This document shows, piece by piece, positions 56,696-64,000 of a stretch of 64,000 nucleotides of DNA. The notes under the pieces were generated by a model. The model had not been told where the DNA came from. It did not search any database and saw only the letters and a list, made by a program, of their open reading frames with translations. The DNA comes from Permianibacter aggregans (GTDB lineage Bacteria; Pseudomonadota; Gammaproteobacteria; Enterobacterales; Permianibacteraceae): NCBI RefSeq assembly GCF_009756665.1, contig NZ_CP037953.1, positions 1,674,001 to 1,738,000 on the forward strand. The letters are read 5' to 3'. A program made the position numbers and the translations under genes. How positions within the stretch are numbered: position 1 is the first letter of the stretch; each line of letters starts with the position of its first letter.

Positions 56696-56781
56696 TTACA
56701 CCGTATCCAACCTGCGCGGATTTTTTTGCATTTTAGTATTAAGCCAGGAAGTTGGACAGCGCGCCCCAACCTCCTGGTGAC

Positions 56782-57231
56782 TTAGCGATTCAGCGCTCTA
56801 ACCTGAAACTCGCCTTTGGCGACAGCAACCACTTCTCCGTTGTTGTTGCATAGTTCACCATGCAGTTGAAATTTAGCTTTACCATCACGGTCGGCTTGTT
56901 CTCGCAGCTGCTTCAGACTTTCCTCATCTATACGCATCGTACAGGTCAAATCCGAACGGGCCGGTTGTTTAAATTCGATATGCAAATCTTTCAGCGTTGG
57001 GTAAAAGCGTTCGCGATCAAAAGAAACCAGCGCCAGCACGCCGCCGGTGATATCGGCCAGCGTGAACTGAGCGCCGGCGTACATGCTGTGCATATGGTTT
57101 TCGTTATTGGCCAGCGGCATCCGGCAGCGGGCAAAGCCGGGTTTGGCTTCTTCCAGGCTTAGCGCGCTGCGGGCGACAAAGGCGATGCGTTGTTCAACAA
57201 AGGTTTTCAGTGAGTCGTATTGTTCCAACAT
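56782..57231 (-). CDS. Hotdog-fold thioesterase-like protein
   Basis: A 149-residue PaaI/YiiD-type protein: LANNENHMHSMYAGAQFTLADITGGVLALVSF contains the hotdog helix, followed by alternating strands (LKDLHIEFKQPARSDLTCTMRI, FQLHGELCNNNGEVVAVAKGEFQVR). Such proteins hydrolyse acyl-CoA or act as acceptors of acyl groups. GGAG precedes the ATG at 57231 at a good spacing. Same strand as mprF, 48 bases downstream of it. Confidence 0.8.
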   Translation of the reverse strand: MLEQYDSLKTFVEQRIAFVARSALSLEEAKPGFARCRMPLANNENHMHSMYAGAQFTLADITGGVLALVSFDRERFYPTLKDLHIEFKQPARSDLTCTMRIDEESLKQLREQADRDGKAKFQLHGELCNNNGEVVAVAKGEFQVRALNR

Positions 57232-57278
57232 GGCGAGCTCCTTAACAATATGCACGCCACGACGAACTACCCGTGGCG

Positions 57279-59804
57279 TTACGTTTCCTGCTTCAATGGT
57301 TCACGTGACATCAATTCACTGACATCGGCCAGCACTTGCGGTAGCGGTGCTGTGCTCGAGGTAATCAAGTAACGGTCTTCCCAGACCGGACGGAATTTTT
57401 CCTTGAATTCGCGTACCGCGTCCGGTTGTTCGACATGGCGCGCGTGCCGCATCAGCGTGTGACCGATTTTGCTCCACAGCGCCGCCAGCGGGTGATCGCT
57501 CCAGTCGGTGACCGGCGCCAAGCCAAAGCAGAAGCGTTGGTAGCCTTCGGCACTGGCCCAGCGGAACAGCGCGATGTAAAAACTGACCAGCCAGCCTTCC
57601 GGCAAGTCACTTTCATGACGCAGTAAATCCACGGCCATTTCACGCTGGTCACCGCTGCACATCAGGCTGGCGAAACCAACCAGCTTGTCTTGCCAATACA
57701 GCATCGCGTGCGGCAATTGCATCAGGTAGTTGGCGTCAAACTGGCCCAACACAAAACCCTGCTCTTCCAATTCGCGCGCCGCCATCCAGCGATCGGAAAT
57801 GGCTTTCATTTCCGGCAAACAGGCCGCGACTTTATCGGCGCTCAGCACTTCAATCCGGAAGCCTTGGGCGAACACCTGCTTGTGCTGCTCGGCCAGCTCC
57901 AGCGAAATGTGATCGTCGAGCATAGCCAGATCAACCACCGCTTCCTGACCCAGCTTGTGCGGCACCAGGTTCAGCTCGTAATAGGTCGAAAGCTTTTCCG
58001 GCCTTGCCATGAAAATCACTGGTCGGCGCCGAACGTGGTCAGCGCGCTCACGGAATTGCCAGAGCAGTTCCAGGTGTTCCGGTTCATCGCCGACCGGATC
58101 GCCCAGCGCAATCAGGCTGCGACCATTGGCGACATACATGACAAATGCAGTGTAGTCCGGATTACAGATAAAGCGTTTGTCACCGAGCCGGGAAAGTTGC
58201 GCCAACGCGGTTCGACTGCGTTCCAGCATGTGATCGAGCTGGCCGCTGTTCGGTGCCGGTACCGTTTGCCGTACTGGCGAGCGGAACACACGCACCAGCG
58301 CAACGATGATGATCGCCAATGGAATTGACAGCAGCGAGCGCCAGCTGCGGGCTTTTTCGTTCATCAGTGCGATCTGGGTAAACGGCTCGATACCAGTCGG
58401 GATTTCCCGGTAGGAAAAATATGTCAGCCAGAGACTGATCAGCACCACCGAGCTGATCGCCATCAGCCAACCGGTGGAAAATGGCGAGCGAATCACCGAG
58501 CGCTGGCGGTGGAAATGCACGCCGCTTGGCATCAATGCCAACCAGACCAGCACCAGCGGCAACAACACCAGCAACTGCATACCTTTGGTGAAGGCCAGCA
58601 ATGCCGTGAACGGCAACAGCCATAGCGCCGCTTTAAACGCGTTCTGGCTTTGCCGGACCAGACTGCGGGCCAGCAGAATCAGTAACAAGGCACCAAGCGC
58701 AGCGAGAAAATGGGTGGTTTCCAGCAGCCACAGCGGTACGACTTCGGCAATCGCGACCAGCCGGTCAAGCTTTGTCGGTGTTGCTACCGAGAACAACACA
58801 ATAGCGCCGCAGGCGAATACGGCAAACCCGAGCATGGTCGCCAAAAAGCCGCGGGCTTCCGGCTGCACCCGGTCATGCGCCCGTTTCATCAACTGCAACA
58901 GTTCGTGACCACCGAACAACAGCAGCGCGGTGATAAATGGCAGCACATAGTAAGCAACGCGATAGGCAATCAAGGCGCCGAGAATTTGCGGCTCCGGGAT
59001 GTGATCTTTCAACAAGAACGTCACGACGCCTTCGAAGATGCCGATGCCGCCCGGCACGTGCAGCATGACGCCGAGGATATTGCCGGCCATGAAAATCGGC
59101 AGCACTTGCAGAAAATCCGGCCGCGTTTCCGGCGGCAGCAGCGCATAAAGCACGCCGGCAGCGAGCACCCAGTCGAGACCGGCAATCAGGTATTGCAAGA
59201 CTGAAATACGAAAGCCGGGTGAACGAATTTCAACACCGCGCAGCACAATCGGCTTGCGCCAAAAAACCGGAATCAGGAAATACGACATTGCCGTAGCCAG
59301 CGCGACCCAGCCGAGCGAGTTCAACACCCAAGGCGGCAGGTCGATTCCCGGTGGCAGCGCTGGTGGTGAAATGACCACGGCCAAACCACCGGCGAAAAAA
59401 AGGCCCAAGAAAAACGTGATGCTGCAGAACATGACGAGCTGGGCGATTTCGCCGGTATTCAAACCCCACAGCGAATACAAACGGTAACGAACGCTGGAGC
59501 CGGTAACGAGCGCAAAGCCGAGATTATGGCTGAAGGTGTAACCGACAAACGATGCAAGTGCGGTGCGGTGATAAGGCAGTTTTCGTTTCAGGTAAACCAG
59601 CGCCAGCGCGTCATAACCGGTCAGCAGAATGTAACTGGTGGCCGTCAAGCCAAGCGCGATACCCACCTGCCACCAAGGCAGATTATGCAGGTGTTCGACA
59701 ATGTCTTCGTAACGATAGCGCTGGGCGATTTTGAACAAAAACTGCAACGCAAACGCCAACAACCCCAGGCTGATGACTGCGCCTAATAGCGTACGCCAAC
59801 GCAT
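57279..59804 (-). CDS. mprF: Phosphatidylglycerol lysyltransferase/flippase MprF
   Basis: An 841-residue inner-membrane protein. The N-terminal part (to about 490) carries about 14 transmembrane helices including the flippase core (HNLGFALVTGSSVRYRLYSLWGLNTGEIAQLVMF; LHVPGGIGIFEGVVTFLL). The C-terminal cytoplasmic domain (about 520-830) is the aminoacyl-tRNA-dependent GNAT-like transferase (LGDPVGDEPEHLELLWQF; SFYIALFRWASAEGYQRFCFGLAPVTDW). It attaches an amino acid (usually Lys or Ala) to phosphatidylglycerol and flips it, lowering sensitivity to cationic peptides. Confidence 0.95.
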   Translation of the reverse strand: MRWRTLLGAVISLGLLAFALQFLFKIAQRYRYEDIVEHLHNLPWWQVGIALGLTATSYILLTGYDALALVYLKRKLPYHRTALASFVGYTFSHNLGFALVTGSSVRYRLYSLWGLNTGEIAQLVMFCSITFFLGLFFAGGLAVVISPPALPPGIDLPPWVLNSLGWVALATAMSYFLIPVFWRKPIVLRGVEIRSPGFRISVLQYLIAGLDWVLAAGVLYALLPPETRPDFLQVLPIFMAGNILGVMLHVPGGIGIFEGVVTFLLKDHIPEPQILGALIAYRVAYYVLPFITALLLFGGHELLQLMKRAHDRVQPEARGFLATMLGFAVFACGAIVLFSVATPTKLDRLVAIAEVVPLWLLETTHFLAALGALLLILLARSLVRQSQNAFKAALWLLPFTALLAFTKGMQLLVLLPLVLVWLALMPSGVHFHRQRSVIRSPFSTGWLMAISSVVLISLWLTYFSYREIPTGIEPFTQIALMNEKARSWRSLLSIPLAIIIVALVRVFRSPVRQTVPAPNSGQLDHMLERSRTALAQLSRLGDKRFICNPDYTAFVMYVANGRSLIALGDPVGDEPEHLELLWQFRERADHVRRRPVIFMARPEKLSTYYELNLVPHKLGQEAVVDLAMLDDHISLELAEQHKQVFAQGFRIEVLSADKVAACLPEMKAISDRWMAARELEEQGFVLGQFDANYLMQLPHAMLYWQDKLVGFASLMCSGDQREMAVDLLRHESDLPEGWLVSFYIALFRWASAEGYQRFCFGLAPVTDWSDHPLAALWSKIGHTLMRHARHVEQPDAVREFKEKFRPVWEDRYLITSSTAPLPQVLADVSELMSREPLKQET

Positions 59805-59860
59805 CGATGAAGCACTCCTGAAACCTTGCTACTGCCATCTGTACATGGCAGAAATAAAAA

Positions 59861-59883
59861 GCGGGCGATGGTGGCTCGCCCGC
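59861..59883 (-). terminator. Intrinsic terminator after the SRPBCC gene
   Basis: GCGGGCGA/TCGCCCGC (59861-59868 with 59876-59883) is an 8-bp stem which on the minus strand is followed by TTTTTATTT, 11 bases after the stop of the SRPBCC gene and upstream of mprF. Confidence 0.88.
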
Positions 59884-59893
59884 TGTGACGAAC

Positions 59894-60427
59894 TTACTTT
59901 TCCAACGTGGCTTTCAGTTGATTCAAGCCCTTTTCGTAATCGGCGCCGATCATCTGATCGAACAATAAAAAGCCAAACCAACGACCGACCACATCGTTGC
60001 CAAAATCGGTACTGAACGCCCAGGTGACTTCGGTGCCCTGCTCAACGGCTTTCAACCGATATTCGGCATCGGCGCCGCCCTGACCGACAAATTCCAGCCG
60101 GGCCCGAATCAGTGTGTACGGCGTCGACTCAACGATTTCCTGTGAACCGGCACCGACATTCGGGTCTTCACTTTTCCAGATCATCTTGGCGCCCGCACCG
60201 GTGGCCGGGCCTTCGTAGCTGTACTGGGCTTTCGGGTCCATGCCATACCACGGCGACCATTCATTGAACTGCTGCAGATCGTTGAGCTTGTTGAATACCT
60301 GCTCCGGGCTGGCATTGATCACGACACTGCGCTCGACCTGCACGCTGGATGGCAACAAAAAGCCAATGCCAGCCAGTGCCACCATCAGCACCACCACGGT
60401 GATCAAGGCATATTTCAGAAACTTCAT
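59894..60427 (-). CDS. Membrane-anchored SRPBCC/polyketide-cyclase-like protein
   Basis: A 177-residue protein with an N-terminal membrane helix (YALITVVVLMVALAGIGFLLP) and a SRPBCC lipid/ligand-binding fold (VQVERSVVINASPEQVFNKLNDLQQFNEWSPWYGMDP ... ADAEYRLKAVEQGTEVTWAFSTD). AGGAGG precedes the ATG. The ligand is unknown. Likely read after trmN6, 84 bases away. Confidence 0.85.
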   Translation of the reverse strand: MKFLKYALITVVVLMVALAGIGFLLPSSVQVERSVVINASPEQVFNKLNDLQQFNEWSPWYGMDPKAQYSYEGPATGAGAKMIWKSEDPNVGAGSQEIVESTPYTLIRARLEFVGQGGADAEYRLKAVEQGTEVTWAFSTDFGNDVVGRWFGFLLFDQMIGADYEKGLNQLKATLEK

Positions 60428-60511
60428 ACGTCCCTCCTGGTTGTTATTCGTGGCCCAAAATCCCGTAAAGGATAGCGGTAAGTGGTGGAATTCCAAAGCA
60501 AAAACGGCAGA

Positions 60512-61234
60512 TCACAAGGAGGCGTAATACGGCTGCAACAAACGATGGCAGACTTCGCTGTAGTTGGGGTATGGCTGATAAATCACCAGTTCACGTTGCT
60601 GCAGCGCTTGCGCTTGCTGGCCAAGCTGGAAAATCAGCCGGTCGACCGGCTTGTGCGGCAGGTTGCGCAAGCCAATTCGTTGCTGAAGATGCAAGCCGGT
60701 GTCGTCCATTGCTGCCCGCAAACGTGCTTCGGCGCTGTCGGGTAACAATAACCATAGCTGGCCGCGTTCGCTGAGCAAGCGCTCGGCCCCGGTCAATAGC
60801 TCAGTGAGCGGTAGCGCATCGTCATGACGGGCCAAATGACGCGCTGCATGATCCGCCGCCATCGAAGCAGAAAAAAACGGTGGATTGCTGACGATGCAGT
60901 CATAGCGCTGTGGGCAGCGTTCGACAAAGTCCTGAAAGCGCGCCGCATGCAAATGCAGGCGTTGCGCCCAAGGGCTGCGTGCGAAGTTGTTGATGGCGTC
61001 GGCCAGCGCACCTTCGTCGCATTCGACGGCATCGATATGCACGGCAAAACGCTGCGCCAGCATCAAGGCCAACAAGCCGGTGCCGGTACCGATATCGAGC
61101 AGACGCCTGGCGGTGCCTGCTTCGACCAATGCGCCAAATAAACAGGCATGGGTCGTTACCCGCATGCCGGCCTGGTGCTGCTCGACCCGGAATTGTTTGA
61201 AATTGAACCAGGGGTTATGTTTTTTTCGCGTCAT
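60512..61234 (-). CDS. trmN: tRNA1(Val) (adenine(37)-N6)-methyltransferase TrmN6
   Basis: A 240-residue SAM-dependent methyltransferase (YfiC). Motif I LLDIGTGTGLLALMLAQRF and catalytic IVSNPPFF (NPPF, about 119-122) define an adenine N6-methyltransferase; the N-terminus FNFKQFRVEQHQAGMRVTTHACLFGALV is family-typical. It modifies A37 of tRNA1-Val. Confidence 0.92.
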   Translation of the reverse strand: MTRKKHNPWFNFKQFRVEQHQAGMRVTTHACLFGALVEAGTARRLLDIGTGTGLLALMLAQRFAVHIDAVECDEGALADAINNFARSPWAQRLHLHAARFQDFVERCPQRYDCIVSNPPFFSASMAADHAARHLARHDDALPLTELLTGAERLLSERGQLWLLLPDSAEARLRAAMDDTGLHLQQRIGLRNLPHKPVDRLIFQLGQQAQALQQRELVIYQPYPNYSEVCHRLLQPYYASL

Positions 61235-61344
61235 GGACCGCTATCACCTCAGCCGCGATCTTAACGCGGGCGCAGACCCTGCGCTCGCCTGCGCCGATAA
61301 TGATCGGCACAATACCGCCATTCCTCGATTCAAAAGGCCCGTTC

Positions 61345-62784
61345 ATGCCCCTGACCACGATTTTGCTGTTGGTGTTGATTGCCCTTGCGGCGCTCAGCGT
61401 GTTGTTACTGTGGCAGCAACGCCGCCAGGACAACTCCGTCGCGATGCGCGAACAGACCCAGGCCCTCAGCGAGCAACTGCGCGAGTTGAAAGAACATTGG
61501 CGTCAGGAAATGGAGCGCAACAATCAACATCAGCGCAAAGAACTCGCCGACAACATTGAACGCCATGCCCGCGCCGCGCAAGACAATCAGAATCAGCATG
61601 CGCAAGCGACGTTTCAACAACTGGCAACGTTGCAGAGCGAGCTCAATCAGCGCTTTGAACACCTGCGCGAAACCGTTGGCCAGCAATTGGAAAAAGCGAC
61701 GATTGCCGATCGGGAAGGCCGCGATAAGCTCGATCACGCCTTCGCCCGTTTCCGCACCGAATTGACCGAAACGCTGAAAGCTCTAGGTGTCAGTTCCGAA
61801 CAAAAGCTGGAGCAAGTGCGCACGACAGTCGAGAAGCAATTGTCGACGCTGCAAGCCGACAATAATCAAAAACTCGAACAGATGCGTGCTACTGTCGATG
61901 AAAAATTGCACGCAACTTTGGAAAAGCGCCTGGGGGATTCGTTCAAGCTGGTCAGCGAGCGGCTGGAGCAAGTGCACAAAGGCCTCGGCGAAATGCAGCA
62001 ACTAGCCACCGGCGTTGGTGACTTGAAACGCGTGCTGACCAACGTTAAAGCGCGCGGCACCTGGGGTGAGGTGCAACTCGGCGCGTTGCTGGAACAAATT
62101 CTGGCACCGGAGCAATTCGAAGCGAATATTGCAACCGGCGCCAAATCCTCAGAGCGAGTCGAGTACGCGATCAAGTTGCCGGGCCGTCACGACGATACGC
62201 CAGTGTACTTACCGATTGATGCCAAGTTTCCGATTGAAGATTATCAACGCCTGCTCGATGCTCAGGAGCGCGCCGATTTGCCAGCCATTGAAGAAGCAGG
62301 GAAATTGCTGGAATCGCGCCTGAAACTGGAAGCAAAAACCATTCGGGAAAAATACTTGAATCCTCCACATACCACCGATTTTGCCGTGCTGTATTTGCCG
62401 ACCGAAGGCTTGTACGCCGAAGCGCTGCGTCGGGCGGGACTCGCCGAATGGTTGCAACGCGAACATCGCGTAACGATTGCTGGCCCGACAACGTTGGCAG
62501 CGATGTTGAATTCGCTGCAGATGGGCTTTAAAACCCTGGCCATTGAAAAGCGCTCCAGCGAAGTCTGGCAAGTGCTGGGCGCCGTAAAAACCGAGTTCAC
62601 CAAGTTTGGTGATGTGCTGGCAAAAACCAAGAAGAAACTGCAAGAAACGGTCAACACCATCGATAGTGCCGAAGTACGCAGCCGTGCCATCTCACGCAAG
62701 CTGAAAGGCGTAGAAGCCTTGCCCGGCAGCGAATCGCAAGCGGTACTCGATATGCCGGATGATAACGATAACAACGACGAGTAA
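61345..62784 (+). CDS. rmuC: DNA recombination protein RmuC
   Basis: A 479-residue protein with one N-terminal membrane helix (TTILLLVLIALAALSVLLLW), a long coiled coil of about 170 residues and the RmuC domain (RGTWGEVQLGALLEQILAPEQF, VYLPIDAKFPIEDYQRLLDA, HTTDFAVLYLPTEGLYAEAL, GPTTLAAMLNSLQMGFKTLAIEKRS). It is thought to limit recombination between short inverted repeats. ATG 61345 has AAAGG upstream. Six bases separate it from yhhQ. Confidence 0.93.
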   Translation: MPLTTILLLVLIALAALSVLLLWQQRRQDNSVAMREQTQALSEQLRELKEHWRQEMERNNQHQRKELADNIERHARAAQDNQNQHAQATFQQLATLQSELNQRFEHLRETVGQQLEKATIADREGRDKLDHAFARFRTELTETLKALGVSSEQKLEQVRTTVEKQLSTLQADNNQKLEQMRATVDEKLHATLEKRLGDSFKLVSERLEQVHKGLGEMQQLATGVGDLKRVLTNVKARGTWGEVQLGALLEQILAPEQFEANIATGAKSSERVEYAIKLPGRHDDTPVYLPIDAKFPIEDYQRLLDAQERADLPAIEEAGKLLESRLKLEAKTIREKYLNPPHTTDFAVLYLPTEGLYAEALRRAGLAEWLQREHRVTIAGPTTLAAMLNSLQMGFKTLAIEKRSSEVWQVLGAVKTEFTKFGDVLAKTKKKLQETVNTIDSAEVRSRAISRKLKGVEALPGSESQAVLDMPDDNDNNDE

Positions 62785-62790
62785 AACGCC

Positions 62791-63504
62791 ATGAACGAGC
62801 AGGCCATTCCGGTTTCGATTACCACCAATCAACCATACAAGTATTTTTCCTATGTCATGGTGGGTTTTGTCACGGTATTGCTTTGCTCGAATCTGATTGG
62901 CCCGGCCAAGATCGCGGAAGTGGCCGGCTACACCTTCGGCGCTGGCGTGCTGTTCTTTCCGTTTTCGTATATTTTCGGCGACGTGTTGACCGAGGTGTAC
63001 GGTTACGCGCGTGCTCGTCGCGTCGTGTGGACCGGCTTCGCTGCGTTGGCGTTTGCCACCATTATGAGTCAAGTCGTGCTGGCGTTTCCGCCAGCACCTG
63101 GCTGGGCAGATCAGGCTGCTTTACAAACGGTATTTGGCACCACTTGGCGTATCGCCTTGGCAAGTTTGATCGCGTTTTGGGCCGGGGAGTTTGTAAATGC
63201 TTACGTGATGGCGAAAATCAAAGTCTGGATGACGGGACGCTTGCTATTTGTCCGTACGATTGGCTCAACCATTGCCGGCCAAGGTGTTGATTCGCTGTTG
63301 TTCTACTCAATTGCGTTTTATGGGCTCTGGAGTAATGAGCTGCTGTTGACGGTGATGGTCAGCAACTATTTGTTGAAGGTGCTCTGGGAAGCCTTGATGA
63401 CACCGTTCACCTACAAGCTCGTCGGCTTTCTGAAACGCCATGAGCATATTGATGTCTACGACACCCAAACCAATTTCAACCCGTTCGCAAAGGTAAGCAA
63501 GTAG
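62791..63504 (+). CDS. yhhQ: Queuosine precursor transporter YhhQ
   Basis: A 237-residue inner-membrane transporter of the VUT family with six or seven helices. Conserved segments: LLCSNLIGPAKIA, FPFSYIFGDVLTEVYGYARARRVVWTGF, FWAGEFVNAYVMAKIKVWMTGRLLFVRTIGSTIAGQGVDSLLFYSIAF. It imports 7-cyano-7-deazaguanine or 7-aminomethyl-7-deazaguanine. The stop TAG (63502-63504) lies within the first copy of the 74-bp repeat, so the 3' end was reshaped by that repeat. Confidence 0.92.
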   Translation: MNEQAIPVSITTNQPYKYFSYVMVGFVTVLLCSNLIGPAKIAEVAGYTFGAGVLFFPFSYIFGDVLTEVYGYARARRVVWTGFAALAFATIMSQVVLAFPPAPGWADQAALQTVFGTTWRIALASLIAFWAGEFVNAYVMAKIKVWMTGRLLFVRTIGSTIAGQGVDSLLFYSIAFYGLWSNELLLTVMVSNYLLKVLWEALMTPFTYKLVGFLKRHEHIDVYDTQTNFNPFAKVSK

Positions 63505-63574
63505 GTGCGAATTCATTCGCACAAATAATAATGAGCGCCACTCCTGATGATTGTCCGAATGAATTCGGACCTAC
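63501..63574. repeat. 74-bp double-palindrome repeat, copy 1
   Basis: Outer ends GTAGGT and ACCTAC are inverted. Inside are two palindromes: TGCGAAT-TC-ATTCGCA near the left end and GTCCGAAT-GA-ATTCGGAC near the right end. The first four bases provide the yhhQ stop codon. REP-like intergenic element. Confidence 0.85.
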
Positions 63575-63663
63575 CTCCGCGCTTCTCAGCCTTCTGAAGC
63601 AACATGAGCATGTTGCCGTCAACAGCACCAAAGCGGACTTTAACTTTTCGCAAAATCCCGTTC

Positions 63664-63737
63664 GTAGGGGCGAATTTATTCGCACAAATAACGGTGAGCG
63701 CCACTCCTGATAATTGTCCGAATGAATTCGGACCTAC
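63664..63737. repeat. 74-bp double-palindrome repeat, copy 2
   Basis: Same length and layout as copy 1, with GTAGGGGCGAATTTATTCGC at the left and the unchanged right palindrome GTCCGAATGAATTCGGAC. It starts 163 bases after copy 1. The 89-base spacer before it and the 90-base spacer after it are also highly alike (both contain GAAGCAACATGAGCA and GACTTTAACTTTTCGC). Confidence 0.85.
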
Positions 63738-63827
63738 CTCTGCGCTTTTCAGCCTTTTGAAGCAACATGAGCACGTTGCCGTCAACGGCACCAAAAGCAG
63801 ACTTTAACTTTTCGCCAAATCCTGTTT

Positions 63828-63901
63828 GTAGTTGCGAATTCATTCGCACAGATAACGCCGATCGTTCCTCCGAATTATTGTCCGAATAAATTCGGACCTA
63901 C
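63828..63901. repeat. 74-bp double-palindrome repeat, copy 3
   Basis: Third copy, 164 bases after copy 2, with more substitutions in the middle (GATAACGCCGATCGTTCCTCC) and the right palindrome changed to GTCCGAATAAATTCGGAC, in which the arms are intact. The sequence after it (63902-64000) shows no gene. Confidence 0.82.
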
Positions 63902-64000
63902 TATGGTGCCGAGAGTTTTCCATTTTGACGTTGGATTATTTCCGTGTTGGGTTCAACAGCTCATCGTTCCATCTGTTCGGAAGTTTTTATCGCATTCTAC

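Noticed and set aside
63513-63794. A 93-codon minus-strand frame spanning the repeats
   Set aside because: It is made entirely of repeat and spacer sequence, so the repeated peptide (SCCFKRLKSAEVGPN) reflects DNA repetition rather than a gene.
63501-63901. CRISPR array
   Set aside because: The repeats are 74 bp, internally palindromic, and the spacers are similar to each other; CRISPR spacers would be unique and about 30-40 bases. No cas gene is present.

Overview
This 64 kb window looks like a chromosomal segment of a free-living gammaproteobacterium. It has moderate-to-high GC and dense gene packing. Gene order mixes blocks familiar from Pseudomonas (ubiD-rho-trxA-rhlB-ppx; ompR/envZ next to tex) and from Vibrio/Shewanella/E. 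coli (gsp operon with yrfG, nudE, cysQ, hslR and hslO). No rRNA, tRNA, CRISPR array, prophage or transposase gene was seen. Genus cannot be fixed from the sequence alone; the assignment to Gammaproteobacteria is inferred from recognised proteins and synteny.

Left part (1-23.3 kb) is mostly envelope, secretion-substrate and accessory genes: an M48 membrane protease cut by the window edge; a PLP decarboxylase translationally coupled to an exported alpha/beta hydrolase; a periplasmic solute-binding protein; a secreted HExxHxxGxxH metalloprotease with a P-domain; a Yip1-protein plus MacA/MacB-type efflux operon; an exported beta-propeller/amidohydrolase; an unusual two-domain 2OG-dioxygenase/sulfotransferase protein facing a TonB-dependent receptor; and a chemoreceptor. 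Non-coding features here include a 140-bp miniature element with perfect 16-bp terminal inverted repeats and two clear intrinsic terminators.

Middle (22.4-43 kb): a complete type II secretion operon gspCDEFGHIJKLMN on the minus strand runs on into yrfG, nudE and cysQ. It is divergent from hslR-hslO. The prepilin peptidase is not in the window. The secreted metalloprotease and perhaps other exported hydrolases are plausible clients. GspH and GspI carry unusual acidic low-complexity segments. Then come a response regulator fused to a CheC-like phosphatase domain coupled to a PAS-GGDEF cyclase, a secreted hypothetical protein, and an OmpR/EnvZ pair.

Right part (43-64 kb): core housekeeping genes (tex, dsbB, flavin reductase, ubiD, rho, trxA, rhlB, ppx), a low-GC insert with a HEPN-like protein and a lipoprotein hydrolase, then a thioesterase, mprF, a SRPBCC protein, trmN6, rmuC and yhhQ. 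A probable short sigma70 transcript lies after tex, a cluster of three terminator-like hairpins follows rho, and a tandem array of three 74-bp double-palindrome repeats begins inside the stop codon of yhhQ and fills the right edge.
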